From Adineta ricciae (taxonomy: Eukaryota > Rotifera > Eurotatoria > Adinetida > Adinetidae), in assembly GCA_905250025.1 (NCBI GenBank), contig CAJNOJ010000044.1:62001-126000 (forward strand): a stretch of 64,000 bases of DNA. Reading direction: 5' to 3'. The number at the start of each line of letters is the position of its first letter. The stretch's first letter is position 1. A model generated the notes under the pieces. That model was given only the letters and a program-made list of their open reading frames with translations. It made no database searches and had not been told where the DNA came from. The position numbers were made by a program, and so were the translations under genes. Positions 11,961 through 32,725 of the stretch are shown in pieces.

Positions 11961-12520
11961 AATCAAAATCAATTGCATCACTCATTCTGTCGGCTACATA
12001 TTTTTTTTGTTATTTATTCCTCTGTTTACATTTCTTCTTCGATGTATCTTTTTTTTTCTTTCTATGCATATTGATATTTTATAAGAACGTGATTGAACAA
12101 ATAATGTCAGTTTCCTAATATAAGCGAACTATTCACGATCTTCATCAATGATTGTTCATGAAAGAATAGATAAAAATCTTCTTTAAACATCTCATCTCCA
12201 ACCTTGTCTATCAGAATGTTGATCGTAGTCATGAGCATGGTATTAACATAAAGATATCTCGAGTTGTCCAATAAATAAAAAAACATGTCTGCCTACGATA
12301 GTCATCTGTGGGAATATAATTCTCAACTAATCCTAAACCAATTTGAATGAATTGTGCTTTTCTTCCTTGTAGTTGAATGTCATGTGTACAGTGACGCATC
12401 GTTGTTAAATAAAAGAATATGGAGGAGGAGAAGACAAAGACGAGAGTTGAATTGTATTAAACGTACGAATATAAATACCTTCACTATTCATTTTGTGTGG
12501 TAAAGATAAAATCGAAAGTC
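11961..12520. other. Intergenic stretch, CSRNP 3' end to chitin-binding gene promoter
   Basis: AT-rich, with T-tracts near 12001 and 12048. It ends in the TATAAATA element of the next gene. A purine-rich run (ggaggaggagaagacaaaga) occurs at 12421-12440. No coding or RNA feature seen. Confidence 0.4.
12470..12477 (+). promoter_or_regulatory. TATA box for the chitin-binding protein gene
   Basis: A perfect TATAAATA lies 44 nt upstream of the chosen ATG (12521), the right distance for a TATA-driven gene with a short leader. It supports 12521 as the real start. Confidence 0.55.
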
Positions 12521-13463
12521 ATGTTTCAAGGTAGGTAGTTCATCGAATGTTGCGCTCTGGATACAGAAGATATTTTGTTATTGATTAGTTTTCTTCACTC
12601 TTCTACTTCTTCTTACTCTTCAATGCAATCAAATTCATACGAAAAATATTTCGAATGAAACAACAACGACAACAAAAATACCGGAAAAGTTAGTCACAAG
12701 CAATGTTAATCAAGAACGATTGACCATTTTATTGTGCGAACAACGTGATAAACCTTATTTTCTTCCGCATAAGTCGAATATCAGTCAATTTTATGTATGT
12801 GTCAAAGGACAGTTATTTCTACTCAATTGTCCATCGGGTTACAGATTTGACGAAGAACATAATCAATGTGTTCATAAAACAATCGAAAATGCAACTAAAC
12901 AAAGTAAATTTATTTGTTAAACCGTCTCATGTGTCTTGATATTTGTTGTATTTAGAGCCAAATAAGCCTGTTTTGACTCCACATGAAACAAATTGTGGTT
13001 GGTATTATGTTGAACGCGAAGCAACAGGTGAACGTGTTCTGAATAGTTGTCCGATGCCACAACTATTTGATATTTCAACATTCGAGTGTAAAAATTATAC
13101 CGAAGTCAAATGTAAAGATCGTTTTGAACCGAAAGATGCTTGTACGTATTTCCATCTTGAAAACCTCTTTAAAATTCACTTTGCTGATTCTGTCGGATAG
13201 GCGATTATCAAATCCGGTCAGCCGCTCATTCGTATCCATGTTCGTATCTACCGAGTTGTAAAAATCGCCCAGATGGTTTATATCCTGATCGTTTACGTGA
13301 TTGTCGCATGTACTTTCGGTGTACGTCAGAACGAAGTTCCGAGTCTTATTCATGTTCACAACATATTTTACCCTTTGGCGAACGATTTAGTTTCGAAGAA
13401 CAACGCTGTCTACCCGCACAATTCGTCGAATGTATCAATGATCAACAAAAACCGATGATTTGA
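12521..13463 (+). CDS. Secreted protein with chitin-binding type 2 (CBM14/peritrophin A-like) modules, 257 aa
   Basis: Exons: 12521-12530, 12589-12903, 12956-13141, 13201-13463; 774 nt closes in frame. The N-terminus MFQVFFTLLLLLTLQCNQ is a clear signal peptide, followed by a Thr-rich linker. Three cysteine-bearing repeats follow. They resemble CBM14 modules: FYVCVKGQLFLLNCPSGYRF with a later NQCV; WYYVEREATGERVLNSCPMP with FDISTFECKNY; and CRMYFRCTSERSSESYSCSQ with FGERFSFEEQRC. Each has the aromatic-x-C, C-P-x-x-x-x-F/Y and closing C pattern of peritrophin domains. It is likely extracellular, binding chitin in cuticle, jaws (trophi) or egg coat, but which is unknown. A TATA box lies just upstream. 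Confidence 0.8.
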
Positions 13464-15220
13464 ATATCAAATAACATTTCTGAAAACTAACGAATGTTAT
13501 TCTTCTTCTTCTTCTCCTTGTTTTTTTAATCAAAAATCTGTTGATATAAGAAAGAAAAGATTCTCGAATGTTAATTATCGACACTACTCATGCTCATTCT
13601 TTCGTTTCTCTTTATTTATTCCTTCAGGAATAGTTTGTCATTTTTTGTTCTCTTTATCTGCTATCTTCGAAGTATAGCTCATCTTTATCCCATTTACGTC
13701 TCGTGAAGTTATGTTACTAAATATGAAGGCAATCATGGACCGATAGGAGGAAATAAGATAGATCTGCTTTTCTCGCTATTTCTGCCTATTCGCATTTAGA
13801 AGAGAACGATGTGTCTGAAAGGAAACGATATTTTTCTATGAACGCTGTTCGCTCTTGTAGTGACAAGGCCAATAAGTTCTTTCTCTCTGTCTCATGCTCT
13901 TTTCTTTCTCTATCGATCGCTGTTGTATAAGAATCTTAGAGACAAATTACACAGAAAACTAATCTTTATGTTGGATACCTGACCGTTCGACTTTGTCATA
14001 TCGGTTAACCATCACGAGTAGAAATATTTCATCTCGTTCATATTAGATGTGACACAATCAATTGATCATAGAGCATATTGACATTGCCAGCATACCTTGC
14101 TTATTGATACAGTACAAATCATTTTGACAGAACATGTCGATACAATTTCCTATGAATGTTAGCGGAGGAAGCATGTGTTTGTATATACAGCGAAAGAGAG
14201 AGAGAGAGAGATTTGCAATTGTGTGAAGATAAGTGAAGCGAAGATTGACGAGAGTATATATCAAAGAATCATGATAGAAAAGTCCTAAAAAAAAAGAGAA
14301 AAGAAAATCCTTTTTCTTAAAGGCAACTCGGCGTAACAAAAGCTGTCTCTTTCATTTTTTCTCTCTCTACTTCTCTCGACTCAGTTTGTCCGATCACGTG
14401 TATGGGTATGAAAACAGAAGGAGGGAAAATAAGGAACATGATGAGATTTTTTGCTCAATCATTATGTTAGTAATGCCAGGCTCTCCTTCTGCATTAATGC
14501 CGGGAACGTTATAAAAGAACCTGATTTTTCAAACTCTGCCTTAGGCTCAGCAAAGAATATGTCATAAAATTCTAGTAGAAAATCCAATAATTGTTGTTTG
14601 AAACCTTGACACGTTAAAATATTTTTCTCGCGAGTCTTTCCTTCTTTTTTTTTCTGATCGCCTGTCATTTCATTTGTTATTTCCGTCATATAACTAAATC
14701 ATTATTGAACGTAAGTAAACAATACGCTGAACTATCTTCTTCTTTCTTAACAATAAATGAAGCCTAAATGACTTGAAAATGGAATTCTTCTCATTTATTC
14801 ATGCATGAAACTACATTGTGCTCGATAAGTCTTCCAATAATGTCATTTTTGTGTCTGTCACACCCTTTCCTCTCTGCACTATTCAAGAACATGAACTTTT
14901 GATTTAAAGTCTATTCTCCAACTTTCCGCATGCCAAGAGCAAACAAAATTTTTTGTCCGATGCACAGATATCTCGAAACGATATCCTTGATTCTATCGTT
15001 AGTGCTAATGCTTTAGTTATGACGCAACACTCGTTTCCTCTATCATTTATTGACGTCAGATACATCCTCTCTGCTTGGATATCTGCTCGTCTTGAAATAT
15101 GTATGTATACAAATTTCCATGTTGTCTTTAGCGTTTAGTCAGCTTTGTAGATAGATAGATTTTGTTTACGTGTTCTTTCATTGAAGATGATGATAAATTT
15201 CTGCTAAGTTTCTGTTAAAT
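13464..15220. other. Gene-free stretch upstream of the ERG channel
   Basis: About 1.75 kb without a convincing gene. It holds a TTC-rich tract (about 13500-13520), a GA microsatellite (14195-14210) and pyrimidine/purine-rich blocks (about 14280-14370, 14640-14655). Short minus-strand frames at 14058-14339 and 14462-14689 have no family resemblance and low-complexity composition. This is probably the regulatory region and 5' leader of the channel. Confidence 0.45.
14195..14210. repeat. GA dinucleotide microsatellite
   Basis: A run of eight AG units, within the gene-free region upstream of the ERG channel. Confidence 0.85.
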
Positions 15221-24186
<8,966 letters not shown>

Positions 24187-24969
24187 ATATCAGTCTCGTC
24201 AGCGGAAACATTACAATCGAATTCTTAAAAAAGGCTACATATCTGTGATAAATCCCTCTGATCACACACTTTTAACGTATAACATATATAAGTCGAAATT
24301 TGAATTCATGAAAGAAAAACGGAAAAAACACTATTCATGTCATTGATGTATGTCTTTATGTTTATAAGTTCCGTCCTTTTGTTACCTTTTCTTCCTTTAC
24401 GTCGACCGATAGCAATGTGCGTTTGTTTTGTGTAAAAAATACATTAAACTATAGAATACCATGTTTCTAAATATATCACACCGTATATATCTGTTCGAAT
24501 CAACTACAGCGATATCTATGATAAAGAAAACAGACGTTTTTCTATTGGAGATTTGTCTATTAACCAATAGGATTGGTCTGCTATTGGACAAAGCAAAAAT
24601 GTCTTCTTCTTCTCTTCGTTTGGATCAATTATTGAATTGAATACACAATTTTATTTTGCACGAAATCGTTTTGCATTTTATGAGAGAAATTTCAATCACT
24701 TTTTTGTTCATATATGTCGATGCCCAACATTGTTGACTGTATGGAACATGATCGTCAGTAAAAAGCAAAAAGGCATATCACGTTTGAGAATAAATACTTG
24801 GCTTATGAGATGTTATTTTGTTTGGTAAGAAGATTTTTGGACTTGACGATATTGCATTCGTAGAATATCGTAGTGTAGATTGTGAAGGTGTTATTTACCC
24901 TCAGGACTTGTGTCTTAGTCACCGGTGCATACGATCAACTAATGTTTTTTTCTTTTCAGATTTGAGAAA
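24187..24969. other. ERG 3' UTR and SOD upstream region
   Basis: AT-rich. It contains a likely 5'-UTR intron of the SOD gene (donor TTTG|GTAAGA at 24825, acceptor TTTTCAG ending 24959), so the SOD promoter is probably upstream of 24800. No other gene is seen; the short frame at 24637-24828 looks non-coding. Confidence 0.45.
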
Positions 24970-25615
24970 ATGGGTGGCGTTACACAAAAGATGACTGATA
25001 CAATCAAAAGTGTACCTGCTTTAGCTCCAGCAGGTATACAAGCTGTCGTTGTTCTACGTGACCCAAATAATGGACAAGTGTACGGGCAAGTCGAATTTAT
25101 GCAAACAGACGACGGAGTTGTTACTGTTAGTGGAGAAATTAAAAATATTCCCAACAAGGAAAAACGTGGCTTTCACATCCATGAATTTGGCGATACGACG
25201 AATGGTTGTACTTCAGCTGGTAAATTATTTTCTTCGGAATGCGTTTTGATATTGATGATCATTGTTTAGGAGCACATTTCAATCCTGAAAATAACGAACA
25301 TGCTGGCCCACAAGATGCACTTCGTCATGTTGGTGATCTTGGTACATTCGAATCAAGAATATCTTCATTCTTTTTTGAACGTAATTGATTGCGTTTTTTC
25401 TAGGAAATATTGTTGGTGGCACAGGAGATGTTGCGAAATTTAATTTTAAAGATTCAGTCATCAAATTAACTGGTCCACATTCGATTATTGGTCGGTCCGT
25501 TGTTGTTCATGAGAAAGAAGATGATTTAGGTCGAGGTGGAAATCCAGATTCGAAAAAAACTGGTAATGCAGGCGGTCGCATTGCCTGTGGTGTTATTGGA
25601 TTCAAGAAAGTCTAA
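24970..25615 (+). CDS. SOD1: Cu/Zn superoxide dismutase, 177 aa
   Basis: Converts superoxide to oxygen and hydrogen peroxide. Exons: 24970-25219, 25270-25341, 25404-25615. Visible ligands and signatures: [17 protein letters not shown] (copper histidines and the first disulfide Cys), [13 protein letters not shown] and RHVGDLG (bridging and zinc histidines and Asp), [12 protein letters not shown] (copper His), and [13 protein letters not shown] (active-site Arg and second disulfide Cys). There is no secretion signal, so it is cytosolic type. It is about 24 residues longer than human SOD1, mainly an N-terminal extension ([20 protein letters not shown]) that is not clearly a targeting peptide. 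A 5'-UTR intron probably precedes the ATG. SSU72 follows within 120 bases on the same strand. Confidence 0.97.
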
Positions 25616-25731
25616 TCGAGCAGAATAATTTATTTTCCTAAGTCCTTTTTACTTTTAGTTTATTTTTATGAAAAATAATCTCGCGGAATTTCGTTCTCTT
25701 TATTGCCCATTTTTCGTTTCAGATCTGAATA

Positions 25732-26402
25732 ATGCCACTTCGGTACGCTGTTGTGTGTTCATCGAATCAAAATCGAAGCATGGAAGCACATAACTTGATG
25801 AATAAACGTGGTCTTATTGTAAGGTCATTTGGTTCGGGCCAACAAGTCAAATTGCCGGGCACATCATTAGAAAAACCAAACATTTACACGTTTGATACGA
25901 CCTACGATTTCATGTACAAAGATTTGTATAATAAAGATGCAAATTTATATACTCAAAATGGTGTTTTACATATGTTAGATCGAAATCGTCGAATTAAAGA
26001 GAAGCCCGAACGTTTTCAAGATTGTCGAGAACGTTTCGACGTGATTTTTACTGTCGAAGAACGAATATTTGATCAAGTTATGGAAGGTAAGACGAACTCA
26101 TTTTGATAATAATAAACACATTCGGGATTAGATTTAGAGAATCGTGAGAAGCGTACGAATGAAATTGTGCATGTCATTAACATCGACGTTATTGATAATC
26201 CTGAAGATGCTACAGTTGCAGCATTTATGCTATGTGAGTTGGGTCAAAAGGTAAACGAAAGAACGTGATGTATAGTGTGACCCATCTATTATTGTTTTAG
26301 TTGAACGCAACGGAAGATTTAGATAATAGCATTAATGAAATTCTGATCGAATTTGAACAGAAGAATAAGCAAACTATTTTACACGCTGTTTCGTTTTATT
26401 AA
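25732..26402 (+). CDS. SSU72: SSU72 RNA polymerase II CTD phosphatase, 191 aa
   Basis: Removes Ser5 (and Ser7) phosphates from the RNA polymerase II C-terminal domain and works with the 3'-end processing machinery. Exons: 25732-26086, 26132-26250, 26301-26402; 191 residues against 194 in human. The N-terminus MPLRYAVVCSSNQNRSMEAH carries the CX5R phosphatase loop (CSSNQNRS). SFGSGQQVKLPG and VLHMLDRNRRIKEKPERFQD follow, then FDVIFTVEERIFDQV and the conserved C-terminal helix with HVINIDVIDNPEDATVAAF. Nothing unusual. Confidence 0.97.
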
Positions 26403-26534
26403 TTCCGAGCAAAGCTCATTTGTGAAATGATGATCGTGCTTTTTTTTGTACTATTGTTATTATTACTTAAAAAATAATTTGTAATTGTTGTTTTGTTCGG
26501 TTTGTTTGTTTTTTCATATTTATTTATTGAAGAT

Positions 26535-29500
26535 ATGAACGATCAAGGCACTGAAGCTTCGACTACTAATCAAGAAGGTATGAAGAATTTTCTCTGAATA
26601 TCATGTGTAATCGAGAAATGATGCTTTTTAGAACAAAATGTTCTTCCAACGCCGAAAGAAACACAGCAACCACAGCAAATCAATGTTGTTGATGATGCTG
26701 CACTTCAAGCTGTGCTCAGTTCAATGAGTGAAACAGAGATGAACGCATTCCTGGAAGAATTAAATAAAACTGGCAAAGCTTGTACGAAAGCAAACAACAA
26801 GAATTGCTTCTATTAGATTACGCGCAATTTTTCTCTGATTTAGTTCTACCTGCTATCGGTCAAACCATTGAACTATTAACTGTGAATGCACCAGCCGAAC
26901 TGCCAACTACAACAACGACGGCTGCAGCAGCAATAAATCAACCATCTGCGGAAATACTTCTTCAAGAGCTTACAACACTTATTCAACAACCACCAGCTGA
27001 TATTGTACCACTGAATATCGGACAAAAACTAGCTGGACCAACATCACGTACAGGAAATACAGCAGTGAAATCAACAATCACATCAAACAATAATGCGACG
27101 ATTCGTAAACCTATGCAACAACAAATGACAAATGATGAACGAATGTTTTTTGGTCGACCTACAACTATCGGACAAGGACAATACCATAATCGAACTGGAT
27201 TGATGCCCGGCAACAGACCACAACACCAGCAACAGCAACACCAACAGCAACAACAGATTCATCATCATCAACAACAACAACAACAGCAGCAGCAACAACA
27301 ACAACAAGCTATGTCATCTCAACAGCGACGACCTATATCTTGGTTTCAGTAAGTAATGAAATAAAAACTGGATTATCGAATTCTCTCTATTGTTTAGGAA
27401 TCGTTCTCGACGACATTCCTCTGATGATGATGATGATTCTGATCGAGATTCATCTCCACCTATGAGCGGCAATGATAGTTTAGGACCAACACGTCGTTCA
27501 ACGCGTGTACCTAAGCCAAAACAAGATGCAGATTTCGTAACATTTCCACTTTTGGATCGTGATGAAAATGGCAATCCAATTCCACCGACACCTTCGTCGA
27601 TGCCATTGAACAAAGGTGAAGATGATGAAGACGATATTCCTTATCGTTTAATGGATTATCCACGTCCACAACAGCAGCAGAATCAACAAAATCAACAATC
27701 GCAATCATCAACAGGTGGTCCAGGTCGAAAACCACGTTCAACAGCCGAAATTCGTAGTTCAACAAATCTGAATAAGAAACAAGCCCGTTGGCCAGATGAT
27801 GAAATGTATCATGTCAAATCATTCGTACCGCTCATTATGCCGCAACAAGTAATTAATCCATCAACAATGAAAAACAAGATGACACTCTGTAAACCATTAG
27901 TATCTGAACGTGAGGTAGAAGCGAAACCAACGCGATTTACAATTGCTACCCAAACAGGTCTGTCTATTTATTTTGCGTTCTCTTATAAACTATTCATATG
28001 TTTATTTCTATTTTAATAGAAATGGAACATATGATACCAGATGTACCTCTAGTTACTCTACCTGTACCAATTTATCTTCCATCACCAACACCGAGCTATC
28101 GCCTATTCAAACCAAAAGCGGTACCTATACCGGTACCATTCTTTGTTCCCATTATGATACCTGTACAACGTAAAACTTTCAAAAACATTCGTGATTATCT
28201 TCAAGTAAGATTCTCTAGCTCTGATATGATTTTGTCAAGAAAAACGTTGCGAACTACTTAGACTCAACGTGATCTTTTACCGGATGATCCATTCGAAGCT
28301 GCGCTTGTTATGCACGCAGAAAGTCTAGTTCGTGCAGAAAATCAGCCACAACAGACGATAACAACCAACGGAAATGACTCAGTTATGATGATGGATTTAG
28401 CACGTGATGGTAAAGATAATCTTCGTAGTTTTTTTTTCATTTTTGATCGCTTCTATTTTCAGATTCGTACATAACACCCTCGCAAACAATAGAGAATCTG
28501 CCAGAACTTGATTTGGAAGCGCATTATATTGATCCAATCACTTCAAATGATCCCGAAGTTCAAAAAGTATGATTATTCCGAAGAAATTTTCCAACTATAA
28601 GCGAATTTCTAGCTTCTTCGAATGTTACCCGACGCTGGATACCGCCTGAAATGGACATATGGTGTTGAAGCATTCCAACAATGGAGCACCCAACGTAATC
28701 GGCCGTTTCTTTCAGCTCCACCTGACGGTAAAGCTATTGAACTCACAAATTTTTCTTTGTAATAGAAAAAAGATGTTTGTATAGAGGCAGAATTAGCCAA
28801 ACAATACTTAGTTAAATCTGATCTGCTTTCATACGTCAATGGTGATGAATTACAGCACGTTATGGATGCATTCGTACATGAGGTTCGACGGCCATCGGGA
28901 GAGCCATATTTACCAGAGAGCATCTATTACCTTTGTTTGGGTAAAAAGAAAGCTTGAAAAAGTCAGCTGATATCATTCTATTTTTGTCGTAGGCGTTCAA
29001 TTTTATTTGAATATCAACAATCGCCAAATTGATCTGTTCGATCCACGTTACATCGAATTCAATTCAACTTTGAATAAAATCCTTCAATCTTATACACCAC
29101 GCGTATTAGCTGATTGTATGTCAATTCTCTACTTTTCTTTCCTATTCAATACATATTTCGTTTTTGCTTAGCTAATACCTATGTATCATTGATTGATGAA
29201 GACCTACTATACGATGTTCATCAATTAGGTACTCTAACGCCATGGTCATTATTAACAACATTACTCTATACAAATTCGAAATATTTTAATCTGAAAACGG
29301 TGGAATCACATATGGCTATTTCGTTTGCAAATTTCGGTAAATACTCACAATGGGTACGTTTGGCACCGAATTCTCCACAAGGACAACAGATGAGTTATCT
29401 ACGCTTCTATGCACACAACCCAGGTGAGACAATTGATGATAAGGATCATTACATTCTCTATCTTCGATCTATTTAGATTTAAAATCATTAGTAAATTCAC

Positions 29501-29925
29501 CTACCGTCTATGAAATAACGGAACAAGTCAATGATCCTGTTCGATGTCCGATCAAACAATATGATTTCTATATCTCGAAGTGGTAAGATTGAATACGAAT
29601 AGAATTGTTCATTTTCTCATCGTTTTTTTCTTTCGTATCTAGTCCAGAACAAATTCGTGGTACGGCTGATGTTTTCTATCTGCGTCCTGTACTTGAGCAA
29701 ATACAAGAAAATTCAGTTTGGTATTCAAATGAATCACTGGCACCAACAATTATTGATCAAATCCTCAACAGACTCAAACTAGTACCAGATTTTTACAATC
29801 AAACCAAACCCGTGGAGACAAACTCCACTTCACTAAATGGAAATAACTCATTTATCTCCTCATCATCGTCAACAACCATTGCAACACCACCACCACCACC
29901 AGCAACATCAAACCCAAATAATTAA
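26535..29925 (+). CDS. ZMYM/QRICH1-like nuclear protein lacking MYM zinc fingers, about 918 aa
   Basis: Exons: 26535-26577, 26632-26781, 26817-27348, 27398-27957, 28020-28204, 28262-28409, 28463-28566, 28613-28727, 28785-28940, 28993-29115, 29172-29423, 29477-29582, 29643-29925; 2757 nt closes in frame. The C-terminal half matches the domain shared by ZMYM2/3/4 and QRICH1: GVEAFQQWSTQR, EVRRPSGEPYLPESIYYLCL, DLLYDVHQLGTLTPWSLLTT, FNLKTVESHMAISFANFG, and SKCPEQIRGTADVFYLRP. Before it lie the ZMYM-type KNKMTLCKPL tract and a Pro-rich VPIPVPFFVPIMIPV block. The N-terminal half is disordered: poly-Gln/His (about 27219-27310), acidic (DDDDDSDRD) and SP-rich. I see no MYM-type cysteine arrays. The 35-nt intron at 26782-26816 is doubtful; otherwise a frameshift must lie there. 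Confidence 0.8.
27219..27310 (+). repeat. CAA/CAG repeat encoding poly-glutamine
   Basis: A mixed CAA/CAG run with a CAT interruption (HHH) encodes a long Gln stretch in the ZMYM-like protein. Length polymorphism is likely. The antisense leucine-rich reading is an artefact of the repeat. Confidence 0.9.
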
Positions 29926-30779
29926 CTTGTTTTATTAGTCATTCATTGCTTTGTTTGTAATGCTCATTGTTAAGAGCAAATCGCATATGTTTGTACAGAA
30001 CTTTGTCTCCTTCTTCTTCTTCTTCTTTGTTTCTATCGGTTTGATGAAAATGTTACATCGTGTATACGTGTTCTTGTATTATTTGTTTCATTGATAAAGA
30101 GAGAAAAACCAACCACATATTTGGGATAAAAATTAACACGATATTTCTTTACTGACGCTAACTTCATCACTACAATTGTATATAACGTGTATTTTATTCA
30201 TTTTTTTCAATTTGTTTTTGTCATGGATCGACTTGCATTAACAACATTGGCATTTTCTGTTATTGCTATATAAGTGAAAGCAAAATGATGGATTCCAAAG
30301 AAATTCTGCTGTTGTAATCAGATAGAAAAGAGCTGAAAAATAGCGATGTACTTTGTCAATATTGATTAGGATATGATTCTAAGTGTGGGAGGGAGAAGAA
30401 ACATCTCTGACATGATTTATCTGATGAAATTTCTGAAAGAAAATTTCGAATGGCTGTTTCATATGCAACGTAAACGATCAGTCAATTCTAATCACAACGA
30501 CAGAGAAAGAGGATCGTTCTGTTTTTGTTTTTGATTGTTTTTCGATGTTCGCTTTTTGAAAAAATTACTTACAAGAATTTTTCTTTTAAATCTTGTGTCA
30601 ATATTATTCTTCGTTTACTTGCGATTATGAAAATGGAAGAAGAAAATTCTTTCGTCACCCACCGTTTACGCCCTTTCTCTTACATATAAAAAATAATTCG
30701 AAACAGAATATATAAACAACATTCCGTTTTTTTCTTGAATTACACTCATCAACAACAGTCTTTTAATAAAGAGCAAAAG
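29926..30779. other. Intergenic stretch, ZMYM-like 3' end to cysteine-rich gene promoter
   Basis: AT-rich with a TTC-rich run near 30010-30027. It ends with the TATATAAA element at 30709-30716. No coding or RNA feature seen. Confidence 0.4.
30709..30716 (+). promoter_or_regulatory. TATA box for the cysteine-rich membrane protein gene
   Basis: TATATAAA lies 64 nt upstream of the ATG at 30780, suitable for a leader of about 30-40 nt. Confidence 0.5.
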
Positions 30780-32357
30780 ATGAGCGCATTGTCAGGCGCA
30801 TCCCGTCGTCAATTACTTACTCCTGATGTTAATCCACCGAACAAACCTGATGATCCATCAACATTCGGAACATTCTATCGTGCATCATCGGCTGTTTCAA
30901 CAAGTGATATCAATTTTCCAAAAGTTTTCAGCAAATCTGATGAAGTCGGTGAACAAACTTTATATCAAGTCGAAATTGTCAATGAAAAACTACAACGCAA
31001 AGCATACCGATCGGAATTAGCTAGTAAAAAGAAATGCCTAACACGACGATGGCAAACAGCATTAGCCGTCGGCTTACTTCTCGGCTCATTAGCGATTGGA
31101 TTAGGTAAGTTGGACATCAGTCTACATCAATATATCTTATATTCTTTTCATTCAATTTCTCTAGGTGCTATTGGATATTGGATGTCAATTCCAAAGACGA
31201 TCTCGCAACCGTACTTGCTCTACGGAGAATCATGTTATATGAATTCTCGTTCGTGTGACGAATCTCGTTTGCTTTGGTGTCCAGCAGGCACATGTATATG
31301 TACGTCAAATTTCAATTGGAATTCGACAATACAAAATTGTACATGCGGAGCGGGCTCAACTTACAACGGTTTTCGTTGTCAAGGCTTAGGTTATTATGGT
31401 GATCCATGTACTTATGTCGGTTGTCATGCAACATTAACATGCACTCAAGTTGCGAATCAAACATATACAACTGGTCAATTCATATGCGTATGTGACAATG
31501 CTACTTACTTAGATACAATTTCTGGCAGTGCAACACTTGGTCAATGTGTTCCTCGATTACCATATAATTCCAGTTGTTTAGCAGAAACCGATTGTCAGGA
31601 CTGGCTAGGTCTTCAATGTCTCAATATGTCAGGAAGTAAGTAAATGAACTGCTAACGATGGTTAATTATAAGGGTCTTCTTGTATAACAGGTTCACGATG
31701 TGGATGTGATCCATTGACATCGTACTGGGATCCATCAGCAGGCATATGCAAATCAAGTACGATTCCCTTTGCTATCATTTTCATTTAATTAATTTGTTGA
31801 ATTTGATTTATTTTTCTAGAGGTTCTTGGATGGGATCCGTGTAATTCGTCTGTTCCATGCGATACAACGAGAGGTTTGACATGTGTGTCAGGTTATTGTG
31901 AATGTGATGCATACAGTTTCTGGGATAATGTTACAACAAAATACTGTCAAACACTGGTTTGTATCTGAAACTAATTCGCGCTCTTCCATATTTATAACAC
32001 TTTTTCTCATTCTGATTCTAGAAAACATACGCCGTCACTTGCCAATACAATTTTCAATGTAATCAAACAGTCAATCTGTCATGTCCATCAACAAGTACTG
32101 GCTGTAATTGTTATGCGACATCGTACGCCGGTATGTGCGATTGTCAACTCGGCAATTTCTGGGACGGTCTTCGATGCACACCTGTACACATATTTAACGG
32201 AACATGTCCGGGACAATATGCTTGTGCATCGAATCTGGTTTGCTATCTAGGGCATTGTATATGTCCGGGTAATATGCAGTGGGGTGTGGTAACTGCAGGT
32301 CAATGTGATTGTGCACCGCCGACAACGTGGACCAATACAACTAACCAATGTATATGA
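30780..32357 (+). CDS. Type II membrane protein with cysteine-rich (EB/EGF-like) ectodomain, 444 aa
   Basis: Exons: 30780-31104, 31165-31635, 31691-31756, 31820-31956, 32022-32357; 1335 nt closes. The first 90 or so residues are cytosolic-type, ending in a basic stop (KKKCLTRRW), then one hydrophobic segment (ALAVGLLLGSLAIGLGAIGY). The remaining 330 residues are rich in Cys, Asn, Trp and Tyr, with repeated C-x-C elements: AGTCICTSNFNWN, GQFICVCDNATYLD, SRCGCDPLTSYWDP, SGYCECDAYSFWD, GHCICPGNMQWG, with many N-x-S/T sequons. This resembles chains of short EB or EGF-like modules seen in lophotrochozoan surface proteins. The function is unknown; a cell-surface or glycocalyx role is inference. The first intron (31105-31164) has no stop in frame. 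Confidence 0.7.
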
Positions 32358-32725
32358 AACAGACAATTGCACATTATGACCATTTATAGTGCATATGCGA
32401 GGAATAATTCCGTTTCTTTTTATGTAATCATATATTTGAATGATTGACTTTTGAAATCTTGCTTTACAAAATGCAAAAGATAAAGTTTGTTTTTCTTTGT
32501 AAGAAGAATCTTCGATTTCATTCGTGATTTGGAGAAGATATGATTACCCTATTCACTCTTTCCATAATGTTTTTGATCTGATATCATTAGATTGATAACA
32601 GTGTTCCTATTCTTATCTTTGATCTTTTCTTTCATTCGGACAATTAATCAACTGATCCGATGAGCTCATTTATTCGACGCCTATAATATTATCCATATGT
32701 CGCTCGACACCTATTCATTTCGAAC
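32358..32725. other. Intergenic stretch before the homeobox gene
   Basis: AT-rich sequence holding the 3' UTR of the upstream gene and the presumed homeobox promoter. No distinct element recognised. Confidence 0.35.

Noticed and set aside
14058-14689. Two minus-strand frames (93 and 75 codons) in the ERG upstream region
   Set aside because: Low-complexity, no family resemblance, no splice context, and within GA/CT-rich DNA; treated as chance frames.
27083-27307. Minus-strand poly-Leu/Met frame
   Set aside because: Pure antisense reading of the CAA/CAG repeat in the ZMYM-like gene.
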